A stretch of 64,000 bases of DNA from the NCBI RefSeq assembly GCF_011299595.1, contig NZ_CP049867.1, forward strand, positions 1,488,001 through 1,552,000, written 5' to 3'. The notes beneath the pieces were generated by a model. The model searched no databases, was not told the origin of the DNA, and saw only the letters and a program-made list of their open reading frames with translations. Shown piece after piece: positions 41,896 to 49,961 of the stretch. The stretch's first letter is position 1. Every line of letters starts with the position of its first letter. The stretch comes from Nocardioides sp. HDW12B. GTDB taxonomy: Bacteria; Actinomycetota; Actinomycetes; Propionibacteriales; Nocardioidaceae. Position numbers and translations under genes: made by a program.

Positions 41896-43059
41896 GTGCG
41901 ACCGGACGGACGTCCCCCGCAGCGACGGTCTGCCGGCCTGCATCGGCCACCGGGACGGGTGCTGGGTGTGCTGGCAGGGGCGGTGGCCGTCCTGGTCCTC
42001 TCGCTCGCGGCCTGCGACTCGGGGCCCCGACCCGGCGGTCTCCCCGAGCGCGTCGCGCGCCTCGACCCGGAGGACGCGGGAGACGACGGGCGTGCCCGAG
42101 GCAGCGACGGCCCGCCCCGGGGGACGGTGAGGCTCGCGTTCGCCGGCGACGTGCACTTCGAGCTGCAGCACCGCCGGTTGCTGGGTCGCCCGGCCACGGC
42201 GCTGCGGGCGATCGCACCGGCACTGAGGTCGGCCGACGTCACCATGGTCAACCTCGAGTCCGCGGTGACGCGGCGCGGGACGCCGGAGCCGAAGAAGTAC
42301 CACTTCCGCACCGACCGCCGCGCCCTCGACGTGCTCGCCGGGGCCGGCGTGGACGTCGCCTCCCTGGCCAACAACCACGCCGTGGACTACGGCGCGGTCG
42401 GGCTGCGCGACACCCTCGCCGCCAAGCGGTCGGACCCGCCGGTGGCGCTGGTGGGTGTGGGCGCCGACCGTCGCGAGGCGTTCGCGGCCCACCGGGTGAG
42501 GGTCGGCAGCACCGACCTCGCGTTCCTGGCCGCATCGTCCCGCCGTGAGTACACGATGGACGCCTGGTCGGCCGCGCCCGGCTCCCCGGGGATCGCGGCC
42601 GCGCGGCACCCGCGTCCGCGTGACCTGCTCGACGCGGTCGAGCGCGAGGCCGCACGCGCGGACGTCGTGGTCGTCTACCTGCACTGGGGGGACGAGTACG
42701 CCCGCTGCCCGGACCCGAAGCAGCGCACGACCGCGCGGGCCCTGGTCGCGGCCGGCGCCGACGTGGTGGTCGGCACGCACGCCCACGTGCTCCAGGGGTC
42801 GGGCTGGCGCGGGGACAGCTACGTGAACTACGGCCTCGGCAATTTCTTGTGGTACCACAACTATCGTCGTGAGGACACCGGGGTCCTCCAGGTGACGATC
42901 CGCGACGGAGAGGTCGTGGGGGACGCCTGGACGCCGGCGGCGGTCGACGTCGACGGCTCCTTGCCCCGACCGGTCTCCGGCCCGGCCGCCGCGCAGGACC
43001 GCCGTGCCTGGGAGCGTCTGCGCTCCTGCACCGACCTCGCCGGCTCCCCGCAGGGCTGA
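41896..43059 (+). CDS. CapA/PgsA-family lipoprotein (metallophosphatase fold)
   Basis: Lipoprotein of 387 aa: hydrophobic signal segment and lipobox LAAC (Cys40), followed by a Gly/Asp/Arg linker. The catalytic domain has the CapA motif series FAGDVHFE, VNLESAVT, SLANNHAVDYG, YLHWGDEY, VVGTHAHVLQG and YGLGNFLWYH, which form a calcineurin-like metal site. CapA proteins help make or anchor poly-gamma-glutamate in some bacteria, but no capB or capC gene is near, so a different wall or phosphodiester substrate is possible. The GTG start has GGGAGG upstream. Confidence 0.85.
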   Translation: MRPDGRPPQRRSAGLHRPPGRVLGVLAGAVAVLVLSLAACDSGPRPGGLPERVARLDPEDAGDDGRARGSDGPPRGTVRLAFAGDVHFELQHRRLLGRPATALRAIAPALRSADVTMVNLESAVTRRGTPEPKKYHFRTDRRALDVLAGAGVDVASLANNHAVDYGAVGLRDTLAAKRSDPPVALVGVGADRREAFAAHRVRVGSTDLAFLAASSRREYTMDAWSAAPGSPGIAAARHPRPRDLLDAVEREAARADVVVVYLHWGDEYARCPDPKQRTTARALVAAGADVVVGTHAHVLQGSGWRGDSYVNYGLGNFLWYHNYRREDTGVLQVTIRDGEVVGDAWTPAAVDVDGSLPRPVSGPAAAQDRRAWERLRSCTDLAGSPQG

Positions 43060-43065
43060 GGGACG

Positions 43066-43848
43066 TCAGCCGCCGGAGGCGGAGAAGTGCTGGTAGTCCT
43101 TCGAGCTGCGCCAGCGACCCCCCCACTCCCAGCCGACGCTCGCGAACGCCCGGTCCACCACGTCGCCGGCCACCACGACGCCGGGCTCGGCGCGCGCCCC
43201 GCGCCCCCGCGGCACGTCGACGTACGCCGCTCCCTCGGCGGGGACGAACGCGGCGCCCTGGACGTAGGGGTTCTGCACCGGGTTGAGGTCGATGGCGCCG
43301 CCGTAGGCGTGCTCGGACCACCGGTCGGTCCCGGCCACGCGCCGGCAGTTGTAGGCCGAGGTGTTGTTGGCCGCCATCGAGCGTGCGTCGTCGGCGCCGT
43401 AGGCGTCCACCAGGCGCATGCGCTGGATCGGGAAGCGCGCGTCGTACAGGCGCTCGAAGACGCTCACGACGTCGTCGGCGTGGCGCGCGGCGACCACGAG
43501 CTCGCCGGTGCGGGAGCGACCGTCGAAGCCGACGTAGGACAGGGTCAGGTGCCGCAGTCGGTCCAGGGGCACCGGGCAGCCCGGTCGGTGGCTCGCCGAC
43601 ATCCGCTCCCGCAGCGCGGGCGTGATGGGCGAGACGCGTGCGGTGAACCCCGCCGGTCCCGGGTCGGCTCCCCGTTTCTTCTCGGGAGCGCCGCTGCTTC
43701 GCACGCGCTCTGGTTCGGGGCCGGGCGGCGTCGACGAGGAGGGGGTGGCCGGGGGCTCCGCGCCCGTGGGCGCGGAGCGCCGGTCCGCGGGGCCGGAGCA
43801 CCCGGCGGCGAGCAGCGCCACCGTCACCAGTCCCAGGAGGGTCCTCAT
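43066..43848 (-). CDS. M15-family peptidase lipoprotein (D-Ala-D-Ala carboxypeptidase-like)
   Basis: Lipoprotein of 260 aa with lipobox AAGC (Cys17) and a Pro/Ser linker. The VanY/CwlK-like zinc peptidase fold shows SEHAYGGAIDLNP (His180, Asp187) and KDYQHF (His254), the three ligands of the M15C/L-alanyl-D-glutamate or D-Ala-D-Ala peptidases. It trims peptidoglycan peptides outside the membrane. It converges with capA at a 6-nt gap and follows the usp gene by 37 nt on the same strand. Confidence 0.85.
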   Translation of the reverse strand: MRTLLGLVTVALLAAGCSGPADRRSAPTGAEPPATPSSSTPPGPEPERVRSSGAPEKKRGADPGPAGFTARVSPITPALRERMSASHRPGCPVPLDRLRHLTLSYVGFDGRSRTGELVVAARHADDVVSVFERLYDARFPIQRMRLVDAYGADDARSMAANNTSAYNCRRVAGTDRWSEHAYGGAIDLNPVQNPYVQGAAFVPAEGAAYVDVPRGRGARAEPGVVVAGDVVDRAFASVGWEWGGRWRSSKDYQHFSASGG

Positions 43849-43885
43849 GGCGTCGACCCTAGGTCGCGCCCGGTCAGCGGCTGGC

Positions 43886-44278
43886 TCAGCGGGTGGGCTT
43901 GACCGCCACCACCGGGCAGTGGGCCTCGAGGATCAGGCGCTGGGCGACGCTGCCCATGATCAGCTTGCCGAGCGGGGTGCGGTGGCGCACGCCCACCACG
44001 AGCATCCGCGGCTGCACCTCCTGCGCCACCGCCAGCACCTCGTCGGCGACGTCGGGGGAGATCGACTGCCGCAGCTCGGCCTCGAACGGCAGCGCCTCCA
44101 GACGGGCCCGCACGTCCTCGGAGGCCGCGCTGCCGGCGTACCGGTCGTCGACGAGCTTGTCGCCGCGGGTCGCGTTGACGACGACGAGTCGGTCACCGCC
44201 CTCGGCAGCCAGCCCGACCCCGTAGTCGAGGGCGGCGGCGCCGTAGACGTCGTTGCTGTAGGCCACGACGACGGTCAT
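43886..44278 (-). CDS. Universal stress protein UspA-like, linked to tctCBA
   Basis: Small cytoplasmic protein of 130 aa. The C-terminal ATP-binding motif reads [20 protein letters not shown], close to G-2X-G-9X-G(S/T), so it may bind nucleotide. The ATG at 44276-44278 overlaps the tctA stop by four bases (ATGA). It is therefore co-translated with the transporter, an uncommon but recurring tct-usp pairing. A role in adjusting transporter activity is inferred only. Confidence 0.88.
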   Translation of the reverse strand: MTVVVAYSNDVYGAAALDYGVGLAAEGGDRLVVVNATRGDKLVDDRYAGSAASEDVRARLEALPFEAELRQSISPDVADEVLAVAQEVQPRMLVVGVRHRTPLGKLIMGSVAQRLILEAHCPVVAVKPTR

Positions 44279-45831
44279 CGGGTCACCTTCTCGTGGTCGG
44301 GGTGGGTGCCGAGCGACTCGTGCGAGCCGTCGGGGTGGGGCACGACGTCGACCAGCGGGTCCGGCCGGCCACGCAGGGAGCGCAGGCCGAGCAGCACCAG
44401 GCCCAGCGCGACCACGGCGTACACGATCACCGCGACCGGCTCGCTCCACAGCGTCGAGATGCTGGGGTCGATGGCCAGGGCCTGGGCCAGCTGGTACTCC
44501 ATCTGGGGGCCGAGGATGACGCCGATGATCAGCGGCAGCACCGGGATGCCGAACCGGCGCATCCCCAGCCCGAGCACGCCGAAGATCAGCAGCAGGAGCA
44601 GGTCGAAGGCCTGGAAGTTGACGCTGTAGGCGCCGAGCGAGGCGAAGAACAGGATGCCCGCGTAGAGGTAGGGCCGCGGGGTGCGCAGCAGCTTGGCCCA
44701 CAGCGGCGCCATCGGCAGGTTGATGAGCACCAGCAGGGTGTTGGCGATGAAGAGCCCGGCGAGCAGGGTCCACACGAGCAGCGGCTCGTTGTCGAACAGC
44801 GCCGGGCCGGGCTGCAGGCCGTAGCTCTGCATGGCGGCCAGGATGACCGCCGCGGTCGCGGTGGTCGGCAGGCCGATGGCCAGCAGCGGGACCATGGTGC
44901 CGGCGGCGGAGGCGTTGTTGGCCGCCTCCGGCCCGGCCACGCCCTCGATGGCGCCGCGGCCGAACTCCTCGGGGTGCTTGGTCAGCTTCTTCTCGCTGAT
45001 GTAGCTGAGCAGCGTGGGCATCTCCGCCCCGCCGGCCGGGATGGCGCCGAAGGGGAAGCCCAGCGCGGTGCCGCGCAGCCACGGCTTCCACGAGCGGCCG
45101 AGGTCTGCCTTGCTCATCCACGGACGGCCGACGGGGATGATCTCGAGCGGCTTGCGGCGCAGGTGGGCCGCGACCCAGAGCGCCTCGCCGAGGGCGAAGA
45201 TCGCCACGGCCACCACGACGATGTCGATGCCGTCGGCCAGCAGGGGCTGGTCGAAGGTCAACCGGGCCTGCCCGGTGGTGGTGCCGACCAGCCCGATGGC
45301 CAGGCCGACGAAGAGGGCAATGAAGCCGCGCAGCCGCGAGTTGCCCAGCACCGCGGTGACCGCGATCAGGGCCAGCAGGATCAGCGCGAAGTACGACGGG
45401 GCGCCGAGCTGCACGACCAGCTTGGCCAGCGGCGGGGCGAAGAACACCAGCAGCGCGGTGCCGATGGTGCCGGCGACGAACGAGCCGATGGCGGCGGTGG
45501 CGAGCGCCTGGGCGGCCCGGCCGGTCTTGGCCATCTTGTTGCCCTCGAGCGCGGTCACCACCGACGAGGACTCCCCGGGGGTGTTCAGCAGGATCGAGGT
45601 GGTCGACCCGCCGTACATGCCGCCGTAGTAGATGCCGGCGAACATGATGAGCGCGGCGCTGGGGGAGACGTTGTAGGTGACCGGCAGCAGCAGCGCGACC
45701 GTCATGGCGGGCCCGATGCCGGGCAGCACGCCCACGGCGGTGCCGAGCATGACGCCGAGCACGGCGAAGAGCAGGTTGGTCGGGGTCAGCGCGTTGCCGA
45801 ACCCCTCCATGAGCATGGTGAGGCTGTCCAT
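44275..45831 (-). CDS. tctA: Tripartite tricarboxylate transporter large membrane protein TctA
   Basis: Secondary transporter subunit of 518 aa with about 12 membrane helices. Family motifs are [60 protein letters not shown] and [21 protein letters not shown]. It works with TctB and the binding protein TctC to take up citrate-like or other carboxylates. The ATG at 45829-45831 overlaps the tctB stop by one base (TGATG). Confidence 0.94.
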   Translation of the reverse strand: MDSLTMLMEGFGNALTPTNLLFAVLGVMLGTAVGVLPGIGPAMTVALLLPVTYNVSPSAALIMFAGIYYGGMYGGSTTSILLNTPGESSSVVTALEGNKMAKTGRAAQALATAAIGSFVAGTIGTALLVFFAPPLAKLVVQLGAPSYFALILLALIAVTAVLGNSRLRGFIALFVGLAIGLVGTTTGQARLTFDQPLLADGIDIVVVAVAIFALGEALWVAAHLRRKPLEIIPVGRPWMSKADLGRSWKPWLRGTALGFPFGAIPAGGAEMPTLLSYISEKKLTKHPEEFGRGAIEGVAGPEAANNASAAGTMVPLLAIGLPTTATAAVILAAMQSYGLQPGPALFDNEPLLVWTLLAGLFIANTLLVLINLPMAPLWAKLLRTPRPYLYAGILFFASLGAYSVNFQAFDLLLLLIFGVLGLGMRRFGIPVLPLIIGVILGPQMEYQLAQALAIDPSISTLWSEPVAVIVYAVVALGLVLLGLRSLRGRPDPLVDVVPHPDGSHESLGTHPDHEKVTR

Positions 45832-46379
45832 CAGAGCACTCCGTCCAGGATGCCGGCGGGGATCGGGACCCCGAGGCCGACGTAGAAGCCGTACCAGGTG
45901 CCGACCGAGAGGACGGCGCCGATGACGAGGTTGAGGCCGATGCGGCGGCTGCCCACGACCCACGCGGCGCCGGCGAACAGCAGCGCGCCCGTGATCGCCC
46001 AGCCGAGCCAGTCGATGAGCACGATGTTGAGCACGAAGACGCCGACGAGCTTGGCGACGGTGGCCCAGTCCGAGGGAAGCGTCAGGTCGACGTCCTCGCC
46101 CTCCTCGGCGCTCGGCAGGTCGCCGCGCCGGGTGGCCACGGCGAGCAGGACCCCGAGCAGGACCAGCGCGGCACCGACGAGGAACGGCAGTGCGTCGGGC
46201 TGCACCGGCTGGTCGGAGAACGCCGGGGCGAGGGTGCTCGCGTCGTACAGCACGTAGCCGCCGCCGACCACGAGGCCGCCCGCGACGGCGTACTGCGCCT
46301 TGTCGGTGCGCGCGGGGGTGGACGCGGAGGTGGACGCGGCCGGGACCGGCGGCGGGGTGGGGGTGGTGGAGGTGCTCAT
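45831..46379 (-). CDS. tctB: Tripartite tricarboxylate transporter small membrane protein TctB
   Basis: Small membrane subunit of 182 aa with four predicted helices; the TctB helix [22 protein letters not shown] is clear. The N-terminal 25 residues are Thr/Pro/Ala-rich. The ATG at 46377-46379 overlaps the tctC stop by four bases, giving the order tctC-tctB-tctA-usp. Confidence 0.9.
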   Translation of the reverse strand: MSTSTTPTPPPVPAASTSASTPARTDKAQYAVAGGLVVGGGYVLYDASTLAPAFSDQPVQPDALPFLVGAALVLLGVLLAVATRRGDLPSAEEGEDVDLTLPSDWATVAKLVGVFVLNIVLIDWLGWAITGALLFAGAAWVVGSRRIGLNLVIGAVLSVGTWYGFYVGLGVPIPAGILDGVL

Positions 46380-47419
46380 ACGAGTCCCAGCTCCTTCAGG
46401 GTGTCTTCCACGCGGGTCTCCTGCTCGTCGAGGAAGACCTCGAAGTCCTCGCCGGTGGCGAAGGCGTCGATCCAGTTGTTGGCCTCGAGCTGCTCCTCCC
46501 ACTCGGGGGAGTCGTGCATCTCCTCCAGCAGGCCGGTCAGCTCCGCGCGGGTCGCGTCGCTGATCCCGGGCGGGGCGAAGACGCCGCGCCAGTTGGTGAA
46601 GACCAGGTCGACCCCGGCCTCGCTCAGCGTCGGTACGTCGCTGCCGGGGAGGCGCTCGTCCCCTGAGGTGGCGAGCATCCGCAGCGACCCGTCGGCCAGC
46701 TGGCCCTCGACCTCGCTGGGACCGGTGGTCCCGACGTCGATCTTCGAGCCCAGCAGCGCCGCGGTGAGCGGACCGCCACCGTCGTAGGAGATGTAGCGGA
46801 CGTCACCGGGCTCGACGCCGATCGTGTCGGCCAGCTGCATCGGGAAGAGGTGGTCGGGCCCGCCGGCGGTCGAGCCGCCGCCGACCACGACCGAGCTCGG
46901 GTCGGCCCGCCAGGCCTTGACCAGGTCGTCGACGGTCTCGAAGGGGGAGCCAGCGGGGACCAGCAGGCCCTCCTGCTCCTCGATGAGGCGGGCCAGCGGG
47001 GTCGCGTCGGTGACGCGGGCGGCCGACTTGTTCGTGTAGACCGCCCCGACCACGCCGAGCCCCATGGTCATCATGAGGTCGTCGGCGCCGTCCTCGTTGA
47101 GCAGCCGCTGCATGGCGACGCTGCCCGAGGCACCGATGATGTTCGAGACCTCGAAGCGACCCGTGAGGTCCTCGTCCTCCAGCACGTGCACCGCCGCGCG
47201 GCCGGTCTGGTCGTAGCCGCCGCCGGGGCTGTTGGGGATCATCATGCGCAGCCGACGGTTGCCGGGCTCGTCCCCGCCGCGGGTGACGCCGCACGAGCTG
47301 ACGCCGGCGGTGAGGCCGACGACGAGCAGCGCGGCGGCGACTCGGCGCAGACTCTGCCGTCGGGGCCGGCCGGGCCGTCGGTGCCGGCCGGGCCGTCTGG
47401 TCCGGGGTGTCCTGGTCAC
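46376..47419 (-). CDS. tctC: Tripartite tricarboxylate transporter binding lipoprotein TctC
   Basis: Extracytoplasmic substrate-binding lipoprotein of 347 aa. The GTG at 47417-47419 has AGGAGG seven bases upstream. A basic N-terminus and hydrophobic segment end in lipobox VSSC. The Bug/TctC fold shows [46 protein letters not shown] and [16 protein letters not shown]. The ligand is a carboxylate such as citrate, inferred from the family and from the divergent CitA/CitB-like system. Confidence 0.93.
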   Translation of the reverse strand: MTRTPRTRRPGRHRRPGRPRRQSLRRVAAALLVVGLTAGVSSCGVTRGGDEPGNRRLRMMIPNSPGGGYDQTGRAAVHVLEDEDLTGRFEVSNIIGASGSVAMQRLLNEDGADDLMMTMGLGVVGAVYTNKSAARVTDATPLARLIEEQEGLLVPAGSPFETVDDLVKAWRADPSSVVVGGGSTAGGPDHLFPMQLADTIGVEPGDVRYISYDGGGPLTAALLGSKIDVGTTGPSEVEGQLADGSLRMLATSGDERLPGSDVPTLSEAGVDLVFTNWRGVFAPPGISDATRAELTGLLEEMHDSPEWEEQLEANNWIDAFATGEDFEVFLDEQETRVEDTLKELGLV

Positions 47420-47452
47420 GTGTGCTCCTCCTGGTCCGGCGCCGGCCGGGCT

Positions 47453-47466
47453 GTGACTGCGGTCAC
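47453..47466. promoter_or_regulatory. Inverted repeat GTGAC-N4-GTCAC (tct side)
   Basis: A perfect 14-bp interrupted palindrome 34 bp upstream of tctC. It shares its form with the site at 47502-47515, consistent with binding of the adjacent response regulator. Confidence 0.55.
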
Positions 47467-47501
47467 GATCGACGGGCGCAGGACGATCATGCGGTCGACG
47501 T

Positions 47502-47515
47502 GTGAGGGTGGTCAC
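47502..47515. promoter_or_regulatory. Inverted repeat GTGAG-N4-GTCAC (kinase side)
   Basis: One mismatch from the previous palindrome and the same 4-bp spacer; the centres are 49 bp apart. It overlaps the region just upstream of the kinase gene start. Confidence 0.5.
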
Positions 47516-47517
47516 CG

Positions 47518-49152
47518 TTGAGGTCGCAAGAGAGGTTGAGTTCATTGTGGTCACGGCCGCCTGAGCGCGTCGGTCGGCTGTCGCTGGCCGGCCAGCTGCT
47601 GCTCGTGCAGCTCGCGGTGCTCGGCGCGGTGCTCGCCCTGGTGGCGGTGATCTCGGTGCAGCAGTCGACCCGGTCGTTCGAGGAGGAGCGCGGCAGCCTG
47701 CTCCGCTCGGTCGCGGAGTACCTCGCCAGCCAGCCGGTGGCACGTGTGCAGGTCGGGCAGCCGGACGCGAGCACCGCGGTGGCTCCGCTGGTGAGCGAGG
47801 TGCTGGCGTTCTCCGCCGCCGAGACGGTCGCCATCGCCTCGCCCGACGGCGTGGTGGTGGCCTCCACCGACCCCACCCGCAACGGCCGCGAGGCCGCCCT
47901 CGGCGACAGCCGGGTGCTGGAGGGCCGCGGCTGGAGCGGGGAGGTCGACGACGACGGCGACCACCTGCTCGCCGCCCACGCCCCGATCCTCGACGACCGG
48001 GGCGACCTGGTCGGGGTGGCGATGGCCGAGGCGTCGTACCCGTCGGTCTGGGAGCGGTTGACGCTGGCCGCGCCGGACCTGCTGCTCTACCTCGGGCTGG
48101 GGGCGCTGCTCGGGGTCGGCGGCTCGCTGCTGGTGTCGCGCTCGGTCCGGCGGCGCACCCGGGGGCTGCGGCCCGGAGAGATCGCGACCCTCGCCGACCA
48201 CCGCGAGGCGCTCATCTCGAGCATCCGGGAGGGCGTGATCGCGGTCGGCACGGACGGCCGGGTGACGATGGTCAACGACTCGGCGCGCGACCTGCTCGGG
48301 CTGGGGGCCGACGCGGTGGGGCGTCCGGTCTCCGAGGCGGGCCTGCCCGCGGAGGTGGAGGCGCTGCTGCTGGCGCCCCAGGAGTCGCAGGACGCCGTGC
48401 TCGTGGTCGGCACCCGCGTGCTGGTGTTCAACCAGCGCGCTGCCTCCAGCCGGGGCGAGGGGATCGGTACGGTCACCACCATGCGCGACCGGACCGAGCT
48501 GGTGTCGATGCAGAACCAGCTGAGCTCCAACCTCTCCCTGACCGACACGCTGCGCGCGCAGACCCACGAGTTCGCCAACCAGCTCCACACCATCTCCGGG
48601 CTCGTCCAGCTCCAGGAGTACGACGAGGTGGTCGCGATGGTCGGCGACATGGCCCGGCGTCGTGAGGAGCTGGTCCGCCACGTCACCGAGCGACTGGCCG
48701 ACCCCGCCGTCGCCGCGCTGGTGGTGGCCAAGACCAGCGTCGCGGACGAGGCCGGTGTCACCCTCACCCTGCTCGACGACGCCCGCCTGCCGGGCCTGCC
48801 CGCCGACGTCTCGGCCGACCTCGTGACGCTGGTGGGCAACCTGGTCGACAACGCCGTCGACGCCTGCCGTGACGCGGCCCGCCCGACCGTGCGCCTGCTG
48901 CTGACCCACGACCCGCTCGAGGGACTGGTCGTCGAGGTGCGCGACAACGGACCGGGCGTGCCGGCCGGCGCGCGCGACAGCATCTTCGTGCGCGGGTTCT
49001 CGACCAAGGGCGACGCTCCCGGAGGGCGTGGCATCGGCCTCGCGCTGGTCCGACTGATCTGCACCCAGCGCGGCGGCACGGTGGCCGTGGACCGCGACGG
49101 CGCGGAGACCGTCTTCCGGGTCGCGCTGCCGCTCGAGCGGGAGCCGGCATGA
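47518..49152 (+). CDS. CitA/DcuS-type sensor histidine kinase
   Basis: Membrane sensor kinase of 544 aa, probably sensing external carboxylates. TM1 is at about 24-46, the periplasmic PAS-like sensor (CitA/DcuS type) spans about 47-180, and TM2 is at about 186-208. A cytoplasmic PAS domain (about 225-320) precedes the kinase core with phospho-acceptor His350 (QTHEFANQLHTISGLVQL), the N-box Asn441 (NLVDNAVDA) and G boxes DNGPGVP and GGRGIGLAL. The TTG at 47518 is used; TTG 47545 is an alternative with a nearby AGAGAGG. It overlaps the response-regulator gene by four bases. Confidence 0.92.
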   Translation: MRSQERLSSLWSRPPERVGRLSLAGQLLLVQLAVLGAVLALVAVISVQQSTRSFEEERGSLLRSVAEYLASQPVARVQVGQPDASTAVAPLVSEVLAFSAAETVAIASPDGVVVASTDPTRNGREAALGDSRVLEGRGWSGEVDDDGDHLLAAHAPILDDRGDLVGVAMAEASYPSVWERLTLAAPDLLLYLGLGALLGVGGSLLVSRSVRRRTRGLRPGEIATLADHREALISSIREGVIAVGTDGRVTMVNDSARDLLGLGADAVGRPVSEAGLPAEVEALLLAPQESQDAVLVVGTRVLVFNQRAASSRGEGIGTVTTMRDRTELVSMQNQLSSNLSLTDTLRAQTHEFANQLHTISGLVQLQEYDEVVAMVGDMARRREELVRHVTERLADPAVAALVVAKTSVADEAGVTLTLLDDARLPGLPADVSADLVTLVGNLVDNAVDACRDAARPTVRLLLTHDPLEGLVVEVRDNGPGVPAGARDSIFVRGFSTKGDAPGGRGIGLALVRLICTQRGGTVAVDRDGAETVFRVALPLEREPA

Positions 49153-49832
49153 GCGACGACCTGGGTGTCCTGGTCGTCGACGACGACTTCATGGTGGCCC
49201 GCATCCATGCCGGCTTCGTGGACCGCACCCCCGGCTTCCGCACCGTCGGCCAGGCCCACTCCGGCGGCGAGGCCCTCGACCTGGCGGCCGGGCTGCGTCC
49301 GGACCTGATCCTGCTCGACGTGCACCTGCCCGACCTGAGCGGGCTCGAGGTGCTCGCCACCCTCCGCTCGCGCGGCAACGTCGCCGGTGTCGTCATGGTG
49401 ACCGCCGAGCGGGACGTCGAGGTGGTCCGGGCCGCGCTGCACGGCGGCGCGATGCAGTACCTCGTCAAGCCCTTCACCGCCGACGAGCTCGCCCGTCGGC
49501 TGGAGCGGGTCCGCCAGGCGCTGGCCACCCTCGACACCGCGGAGGTCGACCAGGCCGCCATCGACCGGGCCTTCGAGGCCGGGGCGGCAGGCCCCGCCGG
49601 ACGCGGGCGCGCGTCGCTGCCGAAGGGCCTCAGCCAGCAGACCGCGGACCTCGTGCTCGGGGCGCTGCGCGAGGCGGGGGAGCAGTCCGCCGCCGACTGC
49701 GCCGAGCGGCTCGGCCTCTCGCGCGTCACGGCACGCCGCTACCTCGAGCACTTCGTGGCCACCGGAGTCGCCTCGGTGCGCCTGAACTACGGCGGCTCGG
49801 GGCGCCCCGAGCACCGCTACCGCGGCACCTGA
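49149..49832 (+). CDS. CitB/DcuR-type response regulator
   Basis: Response regulator of 227 aa. The receiver domain has Asp11/Asp12, phospho-acceptor Asp57 (LILLDVHLPD), Thr85 and Lys107. The C-terminal domain (about 150-220; SQQTADLVLGALREAGEQSA ... LSRVTARRYLEHFVATG) is a CitB-like winged-helix DNA-binding module. With the kinase it probably activates the divergent tctCBA-usp operon; the two GTGA(C/G)-N4-GTCAC palindromes between them are its likely targets. Confidence 0.93.
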   Translation: MSDDLGVLVVDDDFMVARIHAGFVDRTPGFRTVGQAHSGGEALDLAAGLRPDLILLDVHLPDLSGLEVLATLRSRGNVAGVVMVTAERDVEVVRAALHGGAMQYLVKPFTADELARRLERVRQALATLDTAEVDQAAIDRAFEAGAAGPAGRGRASLPKGLSQQTADLVLGALREAGEQSAADCAERLGLSRVTARRYLEHFVATGVASVRLNYGGSGRPEHRYRGT

Positions 49833-49961
49833 GCCGCGTGGGCGGGATGTCCTGCTCGGGACCGTCACGGAATCGCATCAGTCTTCAGTCCCGGTCTACC
49901 CATTCGTCACTTCCCTGACATAGCGTCCGCGGGGTCATCCCCCCTCGGAAAGGCACCACCT

